Below are positions 42,732 through 51,844 of a DNA stretch of 64,000 nt, one piece after another (positions within the stretch are counted from its first letter, which is position 1; every line of letters begins with the position of its first letter). This stretch comes from Roseomonas mucosa (lineage in GTDB: Bacteria > Pseudomonadota > Alphaproteobacteria > Acetobacterales > Acetobacteraceae). A model generated the notes under the pieces. It had not been told where the DNA came from and searched no databases. It saw only the letters and a program-made list of their open reading frames with translations. The position numbers were made by a program, and so were the translations under genes. The DNA lies in assembly GCA_945878375.1 (NCBI GenBank), contig CAMDWG010000007.1, forward strand, positions 124,001 to 188,000. The letters are read 5' to 3'.

Positions 42732-44570
42732 TCAGGCTCCCGAAGACTGGCGCTGGCGGTTGGTGTCATAGGCGCGGCGCGCCTCGGCCTCGGAGGGCGT
42801 GGTGGGCGCGGCGGTGACCGGCACCTCCCACCACGCGCCGCCTTCGGCGGTGCCGGTGGCAGGGTCGGTGTCGATCACCAGCACCTGCGTGCGCTTCGCA
42901 GCGAAGGCTTTGGGGAGTGCGACTTCGAGCGCGGCGATGCCGTCCAGCTTCCGCGCCTGCGCGCCCAGCGCGGCGGCGTGGGCGGCGAAATCCACGCGCG
43001 GTGCGGCATCCGGCAACAGGTTGTTGAACGGCGCACCGCCGGTGCCGCGTTGCAGGCGGCTGATGCAGCCGAAGCCGCGATTGTCCAGCACCACGATGGT
43101 CAGCTTCGCGCCCATCGCGACAGAGGTCGCGATCTCGCTATTCATCATCAGGTAGCTGCCATCGCCGACCAGTACGACCACCTCGCGCTGCGGCGCCGCC
43201 AGCTTGGCGCCGAGGCCGCCGGCGATCTCATACCCCATGCAGGAATAGCCGTATTCCAGATGGTAGGACGCGGCATCGGTGGCGCGCCACAGCTTGTGCA
43301 ATTCCCCGGGCAGGCCGCCTGCGGCGCAGACGACGATACCGCCATCCGGCATGGCGCGGTTCACGGCGCCCAGCACCTGGGCATCGGTCGGCAGGGACGC
43401 CGCCTTCGGCTTCGGCGCGGCCGTCACGCGGTCCACCACGCGATGCCAGCGGGCGGTGGCGGTGACCGCCTTTTCCTGCCAGGGGCGCGGCGCGGACCAG
43501 CGGCCGAGGGAAGCGGTCAGCGCCGCGAGCCCCCTGCCCGCATCCGCCACCAGCGGCAGCGCGCCGTGCTTCTGGGCGTCGAAGCCCGCGACATTCAGCG
43601 CGACCAGCCGCGCCTTGCCGAACAACGCGCGCGATCCTGTGATGAAATCCTGCAACCGCGTGCCGACGGCCAGCACGAGGTCGGCCTGCGCCGCCAGCGC
43701 ATTGGCCGCCGCACCACCGGTCACGCCGATGGCGCCGGCATTCCAGGGATGGTTCCAGGGCAGGCTGCCCTTGCCCGCCTGCGTCTCCGCCACCGGCACG
43801 CCGTGGCGCGCGGCGAAATCGGCCAGCGCGGCCCCGGCGGCGGCGTATTTCACCCCGCCACCGGCCACCAGCACCGGGCGCTTCGCGGCCTTCAGCGCTG
43901 CGACGGCGTCCCGCAGCTCGCCGGCATCGGGTTCTGGCGCGCGGGGGCGCCAGATGCGCTTGCGGAAGAAGGAATCGGGAACCTCCATCGCCTCCGCCTG
44001 GACATCCTGGGGGAAGGCGAGGGTGACGGGGCCGCATTCCACCGGGTCGGTCAGCACGCGCAACGCGGCCGGCAGCGCGGCCAGCAACTGCTCGGGGCGC
44101 ATGATCCGGTCGAACAGGCGCGAGACAGGGCGGAAGCAGTCATTGGCCGAGACGGTGGCGTCGCCCGGCACCTCGATCTGCTGCAGCACGGGATCGGGGC
44201 GGCGGCTGGCGAAGATGTCGCCCGGCAGGAACAGCACCGGCAGGCGGTTCACATGCGCCAGCGCGGCCGCCGTCACCATATTGGTCGCACCCGGCCCGAT
44301 CGAGGTCGTGCAGGCCATCATCCGCCGCCGCGCATGCGTCTTGGCGAAGGCGATGGCGGCATGGGCCATGGCCTGTTCGTTATGCGCGCGGAAGGTGGGC
44401 AGGGCGCGGCGATGCGCGTGCAGCGCGGGGCCGAGCCCCGCGACATTGCCATGGCCGAAGATGGCCCAGACGCCGCCGAACAGTGGCACGATGCGGCCGT
44501 CGATCTCGGTCTGCTGCGCGGCGAGGAAACGGACCGTGGCTTCGGCCGCCGTCAGGCGTAGAATGGCCAT
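42732..44570 (-). CDS. iolD: 3D-(3,5/4)-trihydroxycyclohexane-1,2-dione acylhydrolase
   Basis: 612 residues from ATG 44570 with GGAGAAGG just upstream. This is a ThDP-dependent enzyme with the three-domain layout of acetolactate-synthase relatives. The N-terminal domain has FGGVWAIFGHGNVAGLG, HNEQAMAHAAIAFAK and SIGPGATNMVTAAA. The C-terminal pyrophosphate-binding part has GYSCMGYEIAGGLGAKL and VLVGDGSYLMMNSEI. It opens the ring of the diketone in inositol breakdown. It is divergent from the iolG-like gene with 91 bases between starts. Confidence 0.95.
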   Translation of the reverse strand: MAILRLTAAEATVRFLAAQQTEIDGRIVPLFGGVWAIFGHGNVAGLGPALHAHRRALPTFRAHNEQAMAHAAIAFAKTHARRRMMACTTSIGPGATNMVTAAALAHVNRLPVLFLPGDIFASRRPDPVLQQIEVPGDATVSANDCFRPVSRLFDRIMRPEQLLAALPAALRVLTDPVECGPVTLAFPQDVQAEAMEVPDSFFRKRIWRPRAPEPDAGELRDAVAALKAAKRPVLVAGGGVKYAAAGAALADFAARHGVPVAETQAGKGSLPWNHPWNAGAIGVTGGAAANALAAQADLVLAVGTRLQDFITGSRALFGKARLVALNVAGFDAQKHGALPLVADAGRGLAALTASLGRWSAPRPWQEKAVTATARWHRVVDRVTAAPKPKAASLPTDAQVLGAVNRAMPDGGIVVCAAGGLPGELHKLWRATDAASYHLEYGYSCMGYEIAGGLGAKLAAPQREVVVLVGDGSYLMMNSEIATSVAMGAKLTIVVLDNRGFGCISRLQRGTGGAPFNNLLPDAAPRVDFAAHAAALGAQARKLDGIAALEVALPKAFAAKRTQVLVIDTDPATGTAEGGAWWEVPVTAAPTTPSEAEARRAYDTNRQRQSSGA

Positions 44571-44583
44571 GCCTTCTCCATCG

Positions 44584-44645
44584 CCCCAGGGTTCATCGCT
44601 GGGGGGAGTTTTGTTGCGGTTTGATGACAGCGCCCGCAAGCGGGC
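44584..44645. promoter_or_regulatory. Divergent iol promoter region with two inverted repeats
   Basis: Between the iolD (44570) and iolG (44662) starts there are two palindromes: CCCCAG...CTGGGG at 44584-44604 and GCCCGC-AA-GCGGGC at 44632-44645, the latter 17 bases before the iolG start. Either may be an operator for a pathway repressor; no regulator gene is in this cluster. Confidence 0.4.
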
Positions 44646-44661
44646 GGCATCGGGAAACGTC

Positions 44662-45669
44662 ATGCTCCACTTCGCACAATTCGGTGCCGGCCGCATCGGC
44701 GCCATCCATGCCGCGAACCTCGCGGCCAGCGGCCGGGCCAGGCTGGCGCATGTCGTGGACGTGCATGCGCCCGCGGCCGCCGCGCTGGCGGCGAAGCACG
44801 GCGCGGCCGTGTCGGACACCGCGACCGCGCTCGCCGATCCCAAGGTCGGCGCGGTGATCATCGCGTCCTCCACCGACACGCATGCGGATCTGGTCATCGC
44901 CGCCGCGCGCGCCGGCAAGGCGATCTTCTGCGAGAAGCCTATCGACCTGTCGCTCGCGCGCGTGAATGCGTGCCTCGCCGCGGTGGCGATGGCCGGCGTG
45001 CCGATGCTGGTCGGCTTCAACCGCCGCTTCGACCCGAGTTTTTCGGAAGTCCACCGCCGCATCGGTGCCGGGGCGATCGGCGCGGTGGAACAGGTGGTCA
45101 TCACCAGCCGCGACCCCGGCCCGCCACCCGTGTCCTACATCAAGGTCTCGGGCGGCCTGTTCCGGGACATGACGATCCATGATTTCGACATGGCGCGATG
45201 GATGCTTCTTGCAGGCGAAAACGGTCAGGAACCGACCGAGGTCTTCGCCTATGGCGCCACCCTGGTGGATCCCGCAATCGGGGAAGCCGGCGACATCGAC
45301 AGCGCGATGGTGCTGCTGAAGACGGCGTCCGGCCGCATGGCGCATATCAACAACTCCCGCCGCGCATCCTACGGCTACGACCAGCGGGTGGAGGTGCATG
45401 GCAGCGCCGGCCGGCTGATCGCCGGCAACCGCACGCCGACCACGGTGGAACTGGCCGATGCCAACGCGGTGGCCGCCGACAAGCCGCTGCACTTCTTCCT
45501 GGAACGCTATGCCGATGCCTATCGGATCGAGCTGAACGCCTTCCTCGACGCGGTGGCGAACAAGACGCCGATGCCCGTCGGCGCCGAGGATGGGCGGCAG
45601 GCGCTGGTGCTGGCGGATGCGGCGCTGGACTCGCTCCGCACCGGCCGCCCGGTGAAGGTGGGGGCATGA
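44662..45669 (+). CDS. iolG: Inositol 2-dehydrogenase (Gfo/Idh/MocA family)
   Basis: 335 residues from ATG 44662. The N-terminal Rossmann fold has FGAGRIGAIHAANLA. The catalytic lysine motif is FCEKPIDLS, followed by VGFNRRFDPSF and GGLFRDMTIHDFDMARWM, which is characteristic of inositol dehydrogenases. It oxidises myo-inositol (or an isomer) to 2-keto-inositol using NAD+, feeding IolE. It starts a rightward run of dehydrogenase, SDR, phosphatase and ABC importer genes. Confidence 0.9.
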   Translation: MLHFAQFGAGRIGAIHAANLAASGRARLAHVVDVHAPAAAALAAKHGAAVSDTATALADPKVGAVIIASSTDTHADLVIAAARAGKAIFCEKPIDLSLARVNACLAAVAMAGVPMLVGFNRRFDPSFSEVHRRIGAGAIGAVEQVVITSRDPGPPPVSYIKVSGGLFRDMTIHDFDMARWMLLAGENGQEPTEVFAYGATLVDPAIGEAGDIDSAMVLLKTASGRMAHINNSRRASYGYDQRVEVHGSAGRLIAGNRTPTTVELADANAVAADKPLHFFLERYADAYRIELNAFLDAVANKTPMPVGAEDGRQALVLADAALDSLRTGRPVKVGA

Positions 45670-45730
45670 ACGCCACCGATTCACGCCTCTGGTGCTCGCT
45701 GCGCTGCGCCCTACGGCGATCGCGGGCGGC

Positions 45731-46522
45731 ATGACCATCCTGCCGAAGGTGCGGCTGGATGGCCGCACGATCCTTGTCACCGGTGGCACATCCGGCATCG
45801 GGGAGGCCTGCGCGCTGGGCGCGGCGGAAGCCGGGGCGGCGGCGGTCTGCATCACCGGGCGCAACGCCGCGCGCGGCGCGGCCGTGGTGGCCCGCCTGCA
45901 GGCGATGGGCGCGCGCGCGCATTTCGTCGCCGCCGACCTTGGGGATGCCGAGGCCGTGGCGGGCATCCTGCCCCAGGCCGAAGCGGCGCTCGGCCTTGTG
46001 GACGGGCTGGTCAACGCGGCCGGGCTGACGGATCGCGGGACCATCCTGGATACCTCCGTCGCGCTCTGGGACCGGCTGTTCGCCATCAATGTCCGCGCGC
46101 CCTTCCAGCTGACCCAGGCGGTGGCGCGACGGCTGCAGGATGCCGGGCGGCAAGGCGCCATCGTGAACGTCATCACCATGTCGAGCCATGGCGGCCAGCC
46201 CTTCCTGACCGGCTATTCGTCGTCCAAGGGTGCTCTGGCGACGCTGACGAAGAACACGGCGCTGGGGCTGCGGCCGCTTCGTATCCGCGTCAACGGCATC
46301 AATATGGGCTGGGCCGACACGCCGGGCGAACACGCGATCCAGCAGAAGGACGGCAACCCGCCCGACTGGCTGGAGAAGGCGCAACCCGCCCAGCCCTTCG
46401 GCCGGCTGCTGCGCCCCGGCGACGTGGCGGGGCTGGCCACCTACCTGCTGTCGGACGCCGCGGAGATGATGACCGGCGCGCTGATCGACTTCGACCAGAA
46501 CATCATGGGCGCTTATACGTGA
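45731..46522 (+). CDS. SDR-family oxidoreductase
   Basis: 263 residues from ATG 45731. Classical short-chain dehydrogenase features are TGGTSGIGEACALGAAEAG for cofactor binding, LVNAAGLTDRG, Ser in VITMSSHGGQ and YSSSKGALATLTKN with the catalytic Tyr-x3-Lys. It ends in a family-specific WADTPGEHAIQQ and LIDFDQNIMGAY. It lies 61 bases after iolG and overlaps the next gene (GTGA). Substrate is unknown; from context it may oxidise or reduce an inositol-derived polyol or ketone. Confidence 0.82.
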   Translation: MTILPKVRLDGRTILVTGGTSGIGEACALGAAEAGAAAVCITGRNAARGAAVVARLQAMGARAHFVAADLGDAEAVAGILPQAEAALGLVDGLVNAAGLTDRGTILDTSVALWDRLFAINVRAPFQLTQAVARRLQDAGRQGAIVNVITMSSHGGQPFLTGYSSSKGALATLTKNTALGLRPLRIRVNGINMGWADTPGEHAIQQKDGNPPDWLEKAQPAQPFGRLLRPGDVAGLATYLLSDAAEMMTGALIDFDQNIMGAYT

Positions 46523-47325
46523 CACCTGCCGAACTCGCCCGCCGCCTTGACGCCGTAGCACCCCTCGCGCGGGACGCCGCCGCACTCGCCGCGCGCATGC
46601 GCGCGAATGGCATGGCGGAGACCAAGATGAAGGGCGCGCAGGACTTCCTGACGGAAGCCGATGGCGCCACAGAGGCCTTCCTGCGGGAGAAGCTCGAACG
46701 GCTGTTCCCCGGGGAGCCGATCCTGGGCGAGGAAGGCGGCGGCGCGGCGCCGGAGACCGGGCCGCTCTGGATCCTCGACCCGATCGACGGGACCTCTCCC
46801 TTCTCGCGCGGGGGGGATCGCTGGTGCGTCTCCATCGGGCTGGCCCATGACAGCCGCGCGGTGCTGGGCGCCGTGGCGCGCCATGCGACGGGGGAGGTGA
46901 TCCTGGGCGCGCGTGGCTGCGGCGCGACGCTGAACGGCGCCCCGGTGCGCGCCGCGCCAACCACGGATTTCGCCCGCGCGACCATCGAGATCGGCTGGTC
47001 GCTGCGCCGCCCGCCGGCGGATTTCATCGCGCTGGTCGAGCGCGTGATGGCCCAGGGTGCGGGGATGCGCTCCTCCGGCTCCGGCACGCTCGGGCTGGTG
47101 GATACCGCCCTTGGCCGGCTGGATGCCTATATCGAGCTGCATATCAATTCCTGGGATGCCTGCGGCGCGCTGGCCATCGCGCGGGAAGCGGGCTGCTGGA
47201 CCAACGACTTCGACAGCGGCACCTGGCTGACCGGGGGCAATCCGATCTGCTTCGCCGCCCCGGCGCTCGGGCCCCGGCTGGCCGCGCTGATGCAGGGCGA
47301 ACAACTCGACCCGGCGAGATTGTGA
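46519..47325 (+). CDS. Inositol-monophosphatase-family phosphatase
   Basis: 268 residues with a GTG start inside the SDR stop codon. The IMPase metal-binding motifs are all present: EADGATEAFL, PILGEEGG, WILDPIDGTSPFSRG and INSWDACGALAIAREAG. Enzymes of this superfamily hydrolyse myo-inositol phosphates, histidinol phosphate or sugar bisphosphates with Mg2+. The location between inositol dehydrogenase genes and a phosphosugar/iron-type ABC importer favours a polyol phosphate as substrate, although histidinol-phosphatase activity cannot be excluded. Confidence 0.85.
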   Translation: MTPAELARRLDAVAPLARDAAALAARMRANGMAETKMKGAQDFLTEADGATEAFLREKLERLFPGEPILGEEGGGAAPETGPLWILDPIDGTSPFSRGGDRWCVSIGLAHDSRAVLGAVARHATGEVILGARGCGATLNGAPVRAAPTTDFARATIEIGWSLRRPPADFIALVERVMAQGAGMRSSGSGTLGLVDTALGRLDAYIELHINSWDACGALAIAREAGCWTNDFDSGTWLTGGNPICFAAPALGPRLAALMQGEQLDPARL

Positions 47326-47390
47326 CTGTAACACTCGGGCCGTAACGCGGCGCGGGGCGAACCCGCCCGGACACAGGGAGACCACCCATC

Positions 47391-48425
47391 ATGTCAGCAT
47401 CCCGCCGCCTGATCGGCGCGCTTTTCGGCGGCGCGCTCGTCGCCATGCTGCCCGGCGCGGCCAGCGCCCAGGGCCAGCTCACGGTCTACTGCTCGGTGCA
47501 GGAAGAATGGTGCCGGCCGATGATGGCCGCCTTCGAGCGCGCCACCGGCATCCGGGTCGCGATGACGCGCCGCTCCTCCGGCGAGACGATGACGCAGATC
47601 CGCGCGGAATCGCAGAACCCGCGCGGCGACATCTGGTGGGGCGGCACGGGCGACCCGCATATGCAGGCGGCGCAGGAAAACCTGACGGTCGAATACCGGT
47701 CCCCCAACCTGGACCAGCTGCATGACTGGGCGATCAGCCAGGCGCGGCAGACCGGCTTCAAGACCGTCGGCATCTATGCCGGCGCGCTCGGCTATTCCTT
47801 CAACACGAACGAGCTGACCCGCCGCCGCATCGCCGCGCCGCGCTGCTGGGCGGACCTCGCCAAGCCGGAATTCCGCGGCGAGGTGCAGGTGGCCGACCCC
47901 AACACCTCCGGCACCGCCTACACCATGCTGGCGACGCTGGTGCAGGTGATGGGCGAGGAGCCGGCCTTCACCTATCTGCGTGCGCTGCATCGCAACGTGA
48001 ACCAGTACACGCGGTCCGGCGCCGCGCCCGCGCGCTCTGCGGCCACCGGGGAGTCCCTGGTCGGCATCACCTTCCTGCACGACGCGGTGACCCAGAAGGT
48101 TGCCGGCGCGCCGGTGGAGATCGTCGGCCCCTGCGAGGGCACGGGCTATGAGATCGGGTCCATGTCCATCATCCGCGGCGCGCGCAACCTGGAACAGGCC
48201 CGGCGCTTCTATGACTGGGCGCTGACGGCGGAAGCCCAGGCGATCGGCGCGCAGGCCAATGCCTTCCAGCTGCCGTCTAACCGCAATGCGCCGATCCCGC
48301 CGCAGGCGCCGCGGTTCGAGAATGTGCGCCTGATCGACTACGACTTCGCCCGCTGGGGCCGTGCGGAGGAACGCACGCGCATCCTGCAGCGCTGGGAACG
48401 TGAGGTGCGCGCGGGCGCGCGCTGA
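47391..48425 (+). CDS. ABC transporter substrate-binding protein (AfuA/FbpA-like)
   Basis: 344 residues. A signal peptide (SRRLIGALFGGALVAMLPGAASAQ) is followed by LTVYCSVQEEWCRPMMAAFE. RGDIWWGGTGDPHMQA and ADPNTSGTAYTMLATL follow, the layout of cluster D/type II binding proteins of the ferric-iron and hexose-phosphate group. The paired C-terminal tyrosines that bind iron in FbpA are not evident, which fits a non-iron ligand. It lies 65 bases after the phosphatase gene and heads an importer operon. Confidence 0.88.
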   Translation: MSASRRLIGALFGGALVAMLPGAASAQGQLTVYCSVQEEWCRPMMAAFERATGIRVAMTRRSSGETMTQIRAESQNPRGDIWWGGTGDPHMQAAQENLTVEYRSPNLDQLHDWAISQARQTGFKTVGIYAGALGYSFNTNELTRRRIAAPRCWADLAKPEFRGEVQVADPNTSGTAYTMLATLVQVMGEEPAFTYLRALHRNVNQYTRSGAAPARSAATGESLVGITFLHDAVTQKVAGAPVEIVGPCEGTGYEIGSMSIIRGARNLEQARRFYDWALTAEAQAIGAQANAFQLPSNRNAPIPPQAPRFENVRLIDYDFARWGRAEERTRILQRWEREVRAGAR

Positions 48426-48452
48426 CGCGCCGCAAGCGAAGCGTCCGGCACG

Positions 48453-50654
48453 ATGGGTGCCCTGACGGCAGGCCGCGCGGCGCTGATCTGCGCCGCGCTC
48501 GGCGTCCTGCTCCTGCCCTGGCATGGGCTGGAGCGGGGGCTGGCGGATCTTGCCGCCTGGCCAGGCGGGGCGGCCGCGCCGCTTGCCCTGCTGCTGCTGG
48601 ACGGGTCGCGCTGGTGGCTCTGGCCGGTCGCGCTGCTGGTGGGCCTCGCGGCGCCACCACTGCTGCGCGGCCGGGTGCCGGGGGCGCTGCTGACGCTGGC
48701 CGGGGCGGGCATCCTGGCCTGGGTCGCACTGATGGGGCAGGCCATCGGGCTGCGCGGGCTGGAATGGGACTGGCTCGCGCCACTGCTCGGCGCACCGCCG
48801 GCGCAGCCCTCGCTCGGCTGGGGCGCGCTGCTGGTGCTGGCGGGGGCGGTCGGGCTGCTATCGGCCGGGCTTGCCGCGCGCGGGGCCTTCGGGGCGGACG
48901 CCTTCATCGCTTTTCTCGTCACCGGCAGCGCGCTGCTGCTGGTGCTGTTCGTCTTCGCGCCGCTCGCCACCATCCTGACGGCGGCGATCTATGACGGCGA
49001 CCGCTTCGCGCCCGATGCGCTGGCCGCGCGGCTGGCGGCGCCGGAAGCCTGGAGCCTCGCCTGCCTCAGCACCCATCAGGGCTGCGGCGTGGTGTGGAAC
49101 ACGCTGCTGCTGGCGATCCTGACCGGCGTGATTTCCACCGCCCTCGGGCTGTTCTGCGCGCTGCTGGCGGTGCGCGGCGGCATGCGGCGCAGCGCGTCGG
49201 TCTTCCGCGCCATGTCCATCCTGCCGCTGATCACGCCGCCCTTCGTCGTGGCGATGGCGCTGATCGTGCTGTTCGGCCGCACCGGCATCGTCACCACCGC
49301 GATGTGGGACTGGTTCGACATCCCCCGCAGCCGCTGGATCTATGGGCTTCCCGGCGTGCTGCTGGCGCAGGTTCTGGCGCAGGCGCCGATCGCGTTCCTG
49401 CTGCTGGATGGCGCGCTGCGCGCGATCTCGCCGAGCCTGGAGGAAGCCTCCGCCACCATGGGGGCGCGGCGGATGCGGGTGTTCCGGACCGTCACCTGGC
49501 CGCTGCTGAAGCCGGCGCTGGCGGCGGCCTTCCTGCTGGGCTTCGTCGAATCGCTGGCGGATTTCGGCAACCCGCTGGTGCTGGGCGGCGATTTCGACGT
49601 GCTGTCCACGCGCATCTTCTTCGCCATCGCCGGGGCGCGCCACGATCCGGGCCGCGCCGCGGCGCTGGCCCTGCTGTTGCTGGCGCTGACCTTCGGCGCC
49701 TTCGCCTTCCAGGCCTGGTGGCTGGGCAAGCGGCGCTACACGACGGTGACGGGCAAGGGCGATTCCGGCCTGCCGGCGCCGCTGCCGCGCGGGCTGAAGC
49801 TTGGCGCCTCCCTCGTCGTCTGGCCGTGGATGATCTTCACCGCGCTGGTCTACGGCATCATCCTGGTCGGCGGCTTCGTGCACGATATCGGGCGCGGCGA
49901 CATGAGCTTCACCTGGCGCCACATCGTCACCGCCTTCGAGGTGGAGATGGAAAGCGGCCTAGCCTTCCGTGGCTCCGCCTGGGACAGCCTGTTCACCACG
50001 ATCCAGGTGGCGGCGCTGGCCGCGCCCTTCACCGCCGGGCTCGGCATCCTGCTGGCGTGGCTGATCGCGCGGCAGGATTTCCGGGGGCGACGGATTCTGG
50101 AATTCGCCACCATGCTGTCCTTCGCCATCCCCGGCACCGTCGTCGGCGTGTCCTATGTGATGGCGTTCAACGTGCCGCCCATCGAACTGACGGGCACGGC
50201 GCTGATCCTCATCCTCTGCTTCGTCTTCCGGAACCTGCCGGTGGGCGTGCGCGGCGGCTTGGCCGCGCTGGCGCAGATCGACCGTTCGCTGGACGAGGCG
50301 AGCGCGACGATGGGGGCGAGCGCCCTGGCCACGCTGCGCCGCGTGGTGCTGCCGCTGCTGCGCCCGGCCATCGTCACCGCGCTGGCCTACAGCTTCATCC
50401 AGGCGATGACGGCGGTCTCGGCGGTGATCTTCCTGGTCTCGGCGCAGCACAACCTGGCCACGGTCTATATCGTGGGCCGCGTGGAGGCCGGGGAGATGGC
50501 GCTGGCCATCGCCTATTCCACCGTGCTGATCGTCGTCATGCTCGCCGTCGTGCTGGGCATCGAGAAACTGGTTGGCCGCGCCCAGATCGGCCGCCGCGCC
50601 ACCGTAACGCCCGCCGGCACGCCCGCCGCCGCCCCGGTCCGGGCAGGAGCCTAG
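48453..50654 (+). CDS. ABC transporter permease, fused two-domain (AfuB/FbpB-like)
   Basis: 733 residues. An N-terminal set of hydrophobic helices (about 1-170) precedes two homologous permease modules. Each has an EAA-type coupling loop: ISPSLEEASATMGARRMRVFRTV (first, about 325) and IDRSLDEASATMGASALATLRRV (second, about 610). This is the usual iron/phosphosugar-type double permease. It begins 27 bases after the binding-protein gene and ends 1 base before the ATPase gene. Confidence 0.9.
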   Translation: MGALTAGRAALICAALGVLLLPWHGLERGLADLAAWPGGAAAPLALLLLDGSRWWLWPVALLVGLAAPPLLRGRVPGALLTLAGAGILAWVALMGQAIGLRGLEWDWLAPLLGAPPAQPSLGWGALLVLAGAVGLLSAGLAARGAFGADAFIAFLVTGSALLLVLFVFAPLATILTAAIYDGDRFAPDALAARLAAPEAWSLACLSTHQGCGVVWNTLLLAILTGVISTALGLFCALLAVRGGMRRSASVFRAMSILPLITPPFVVAMALIVLFGRTGIVTTAMWDWFDIPRSRWIYGLPGVLLAQVLAQAPIAFLLLDGALRAISPSLEEASATMGARRMRVFRTVTWPLLKPALAAAFLLGFVESLADFGNPLVLGGDFDVLSTRIFFAIAGARHDPGRAAALALLLLALTFGAFAFQAWWLGKRRYTTVTGKGDSGLPAPLPRGLKLGASLVVWPWMIFTALVYGIILVGGFVHDIGRGDMSFTWRHIVTAFEVEMESGLAFRGSAWDSLFTTIQVAALAAPFTAGLGILLAWLIARQDFRGRRILEFATMLSFAIPGTVVGVSYVMAFNVPPIELTGTALILILCFVFRNLPVGVRGGLAALAQIDRSLDEASATMGASALATLRRVVLPLLRPAIVTALAYSFIQAMTAVSAVIFLVSAQHNLATVYIVGRVEAGEMALAIAYSTVLIVVMLAVVLGIEKLVGRAQIGRRATVTPAGTPAAAPVRAGA

Positions 50655-50655
50655 C

Positions 50656-51687
50656 ATGACCACCGCCGCCATCAGCTTCGACCGCGTGACCAAGGCCTTC
50701 GGCACGGTGCGCGCGGTGGACGAGGTGTCCTTCAGCCTGCCGCAGGGCGCGCTGGTGACGCTGCTCGGGCCTTCGGGCTGCGGCAAGACGACCACGCTGC
50801 GGCTGGTCGCCGGGCTCGAACTGCCGACCGATGGGCGCATCACCATCGAAGGGCGCGACGTCACGCGGCTGGCCGCGGCCGAACGTCGCATCGCCATGGT
50901 GTTCCAATCCTATGCGCTGTTCCCGCATATGAATGTGCTGGAGAACGTGGCCTATGGCCTCGTCGTCAATGGCGCGCGCAAGGCATCGGCGGAAGCGGAT
51001 GCGTTGTCGATGCTGAAGACGCTCGGCCTGGAGGGGCTGGGCCACCGCCTGCCGGCGGAGCTTTCGGGCGGGCAGCAGCAGCGCGTCGCGGTCGCCCGCG
51101 CGCTGGTGCTGCGCCCGCAGGTCCTGCTGTTCGACGAGCCGTTGTCGAACCTCGACGCCCGCCTGCGCCGCCGGGTGCGAGAGGATATCCGCGACCTGCA
51201 AAAGCGCCTCGGCCTGTCGGTGGTCTATGTCACCCACGACCAGCAGGAAGCGCTGGCGGTCTCCGACCTGGTCTGCGTGATGCGCGCGGGCAAGATCGCG
51301 CAAATGGGGACGCCGAACGCGCTCTACGAAGACCCGGCCGACGCCTTCATCGCCGACTTCATGGGCGAGGCGAATGTGCTGGAGGGCGAGGTGGTCGGCC
51401 CCGGCCGCGTGGCGCTGGGCGGCGTCGCGCTGGACACGGCGATGCGTGAGCATCCCACTGGTCCCGCGCAGCTTGCGGTGCGGCCGGAATCGATCACGCT
51501 GGCCGCATCCGGCGAAGGCCTGCCCGGCCGCGTGCAGCGCGCCGCCTTCCTGGGCCAGACCCGCGAATACGAGATCGAGACGCCCGCCGGCCAGGTCTTC
51601 GTCGTCACCCCCGCCGCCGCGCAGGCCTTCGCCCCAGGCGACTCGCTGGTCTGCCGCCTGGAGCGTGTAATCCCGCTTCGGGCCTGA
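50656..51687 (+). CDS. ABC transporter ATP-binding protein (AfuC/FbpC/PotA-like)
   Basis: 343 residues. Walker A is LGPSGCGKTTTLRL, the Q-loop is MVFQSYALFPHM, the signature is LSGGQQQRVAVARAL, Walker B is VLLFDEPLSNLDARL and the switch His is in YVTHDQQEAL. A C-terminal TOBE-type domain (about 240-343) follows. It energises the fused permease encoded just upstream. The gene is followed by a strong terminator, which closes the inositol-to-importer transcription unit. Confidence 0.93.
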   Translation: MTTAAISFDRVTKAFGTVRAVDEVSFSLPQGALVTLLGPSGCGKTTTLRLVAGLELPTDGRITIEGRDVTRLAAAERRIAMVFQSYALFPHMNVLENVAYGLVVNGARKASAEADALSMLKTLGLEGLGHRLPAELSGGQQQRVAVARALVLRPQVLLFDEPLSNLDARLRRRVREDIRDLQKRLGLSVVYVTHDQQEALAVSDLVCVMRAGKIAQMGTPNALYEDPADAFIADFMGEANVLEGEVVGPGRVALGGVALDTAMREHPTGPAQLAVRPESITLAASGEGLPGRVQRAAFLGQTREYEIETPAGQVFVVTPAAAQAFAPGDSLVCRLERVIPLRA

Positions 51688-51690
51688 TCA

Positions 51691-51730
51691 TACCAACGGC
51701 CGCTTTCAGCGGCTCGTTGGTATTCTTCTT
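51691..51730 (+). terminator. Intrinsic terminator after the ABC importer
   Basis: Arms TACCAACG and CGTTGGTA enclose an inner CCGCT-TTC-AGCGG stem, followed by a T-rich tail (TTCTTCTT). It begins 4 bases after the ATPase stop. The remaining 100 bases to the next gene hold nothing recognisable. Confidence 0.85.
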
Positions 51731-51844
51731 GGTGCCCTCAAGCGCCGGGCGCGGCCTCCGGCCGCTTGGCTGGCGCCGCACTTGCGGCGGCGGCCATTCG
51801 GCCGCTCGACCGGCTCTGCCGGTCGCAAAGGTCAACCCAGTGTA

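Noticed and set aside
45666-45734. A 22-codon frame between iolG and the SDR gene
   Set aside because: Overlaps the iolG stop and the SDR start, with no ribosome site or similarity; probably chance.
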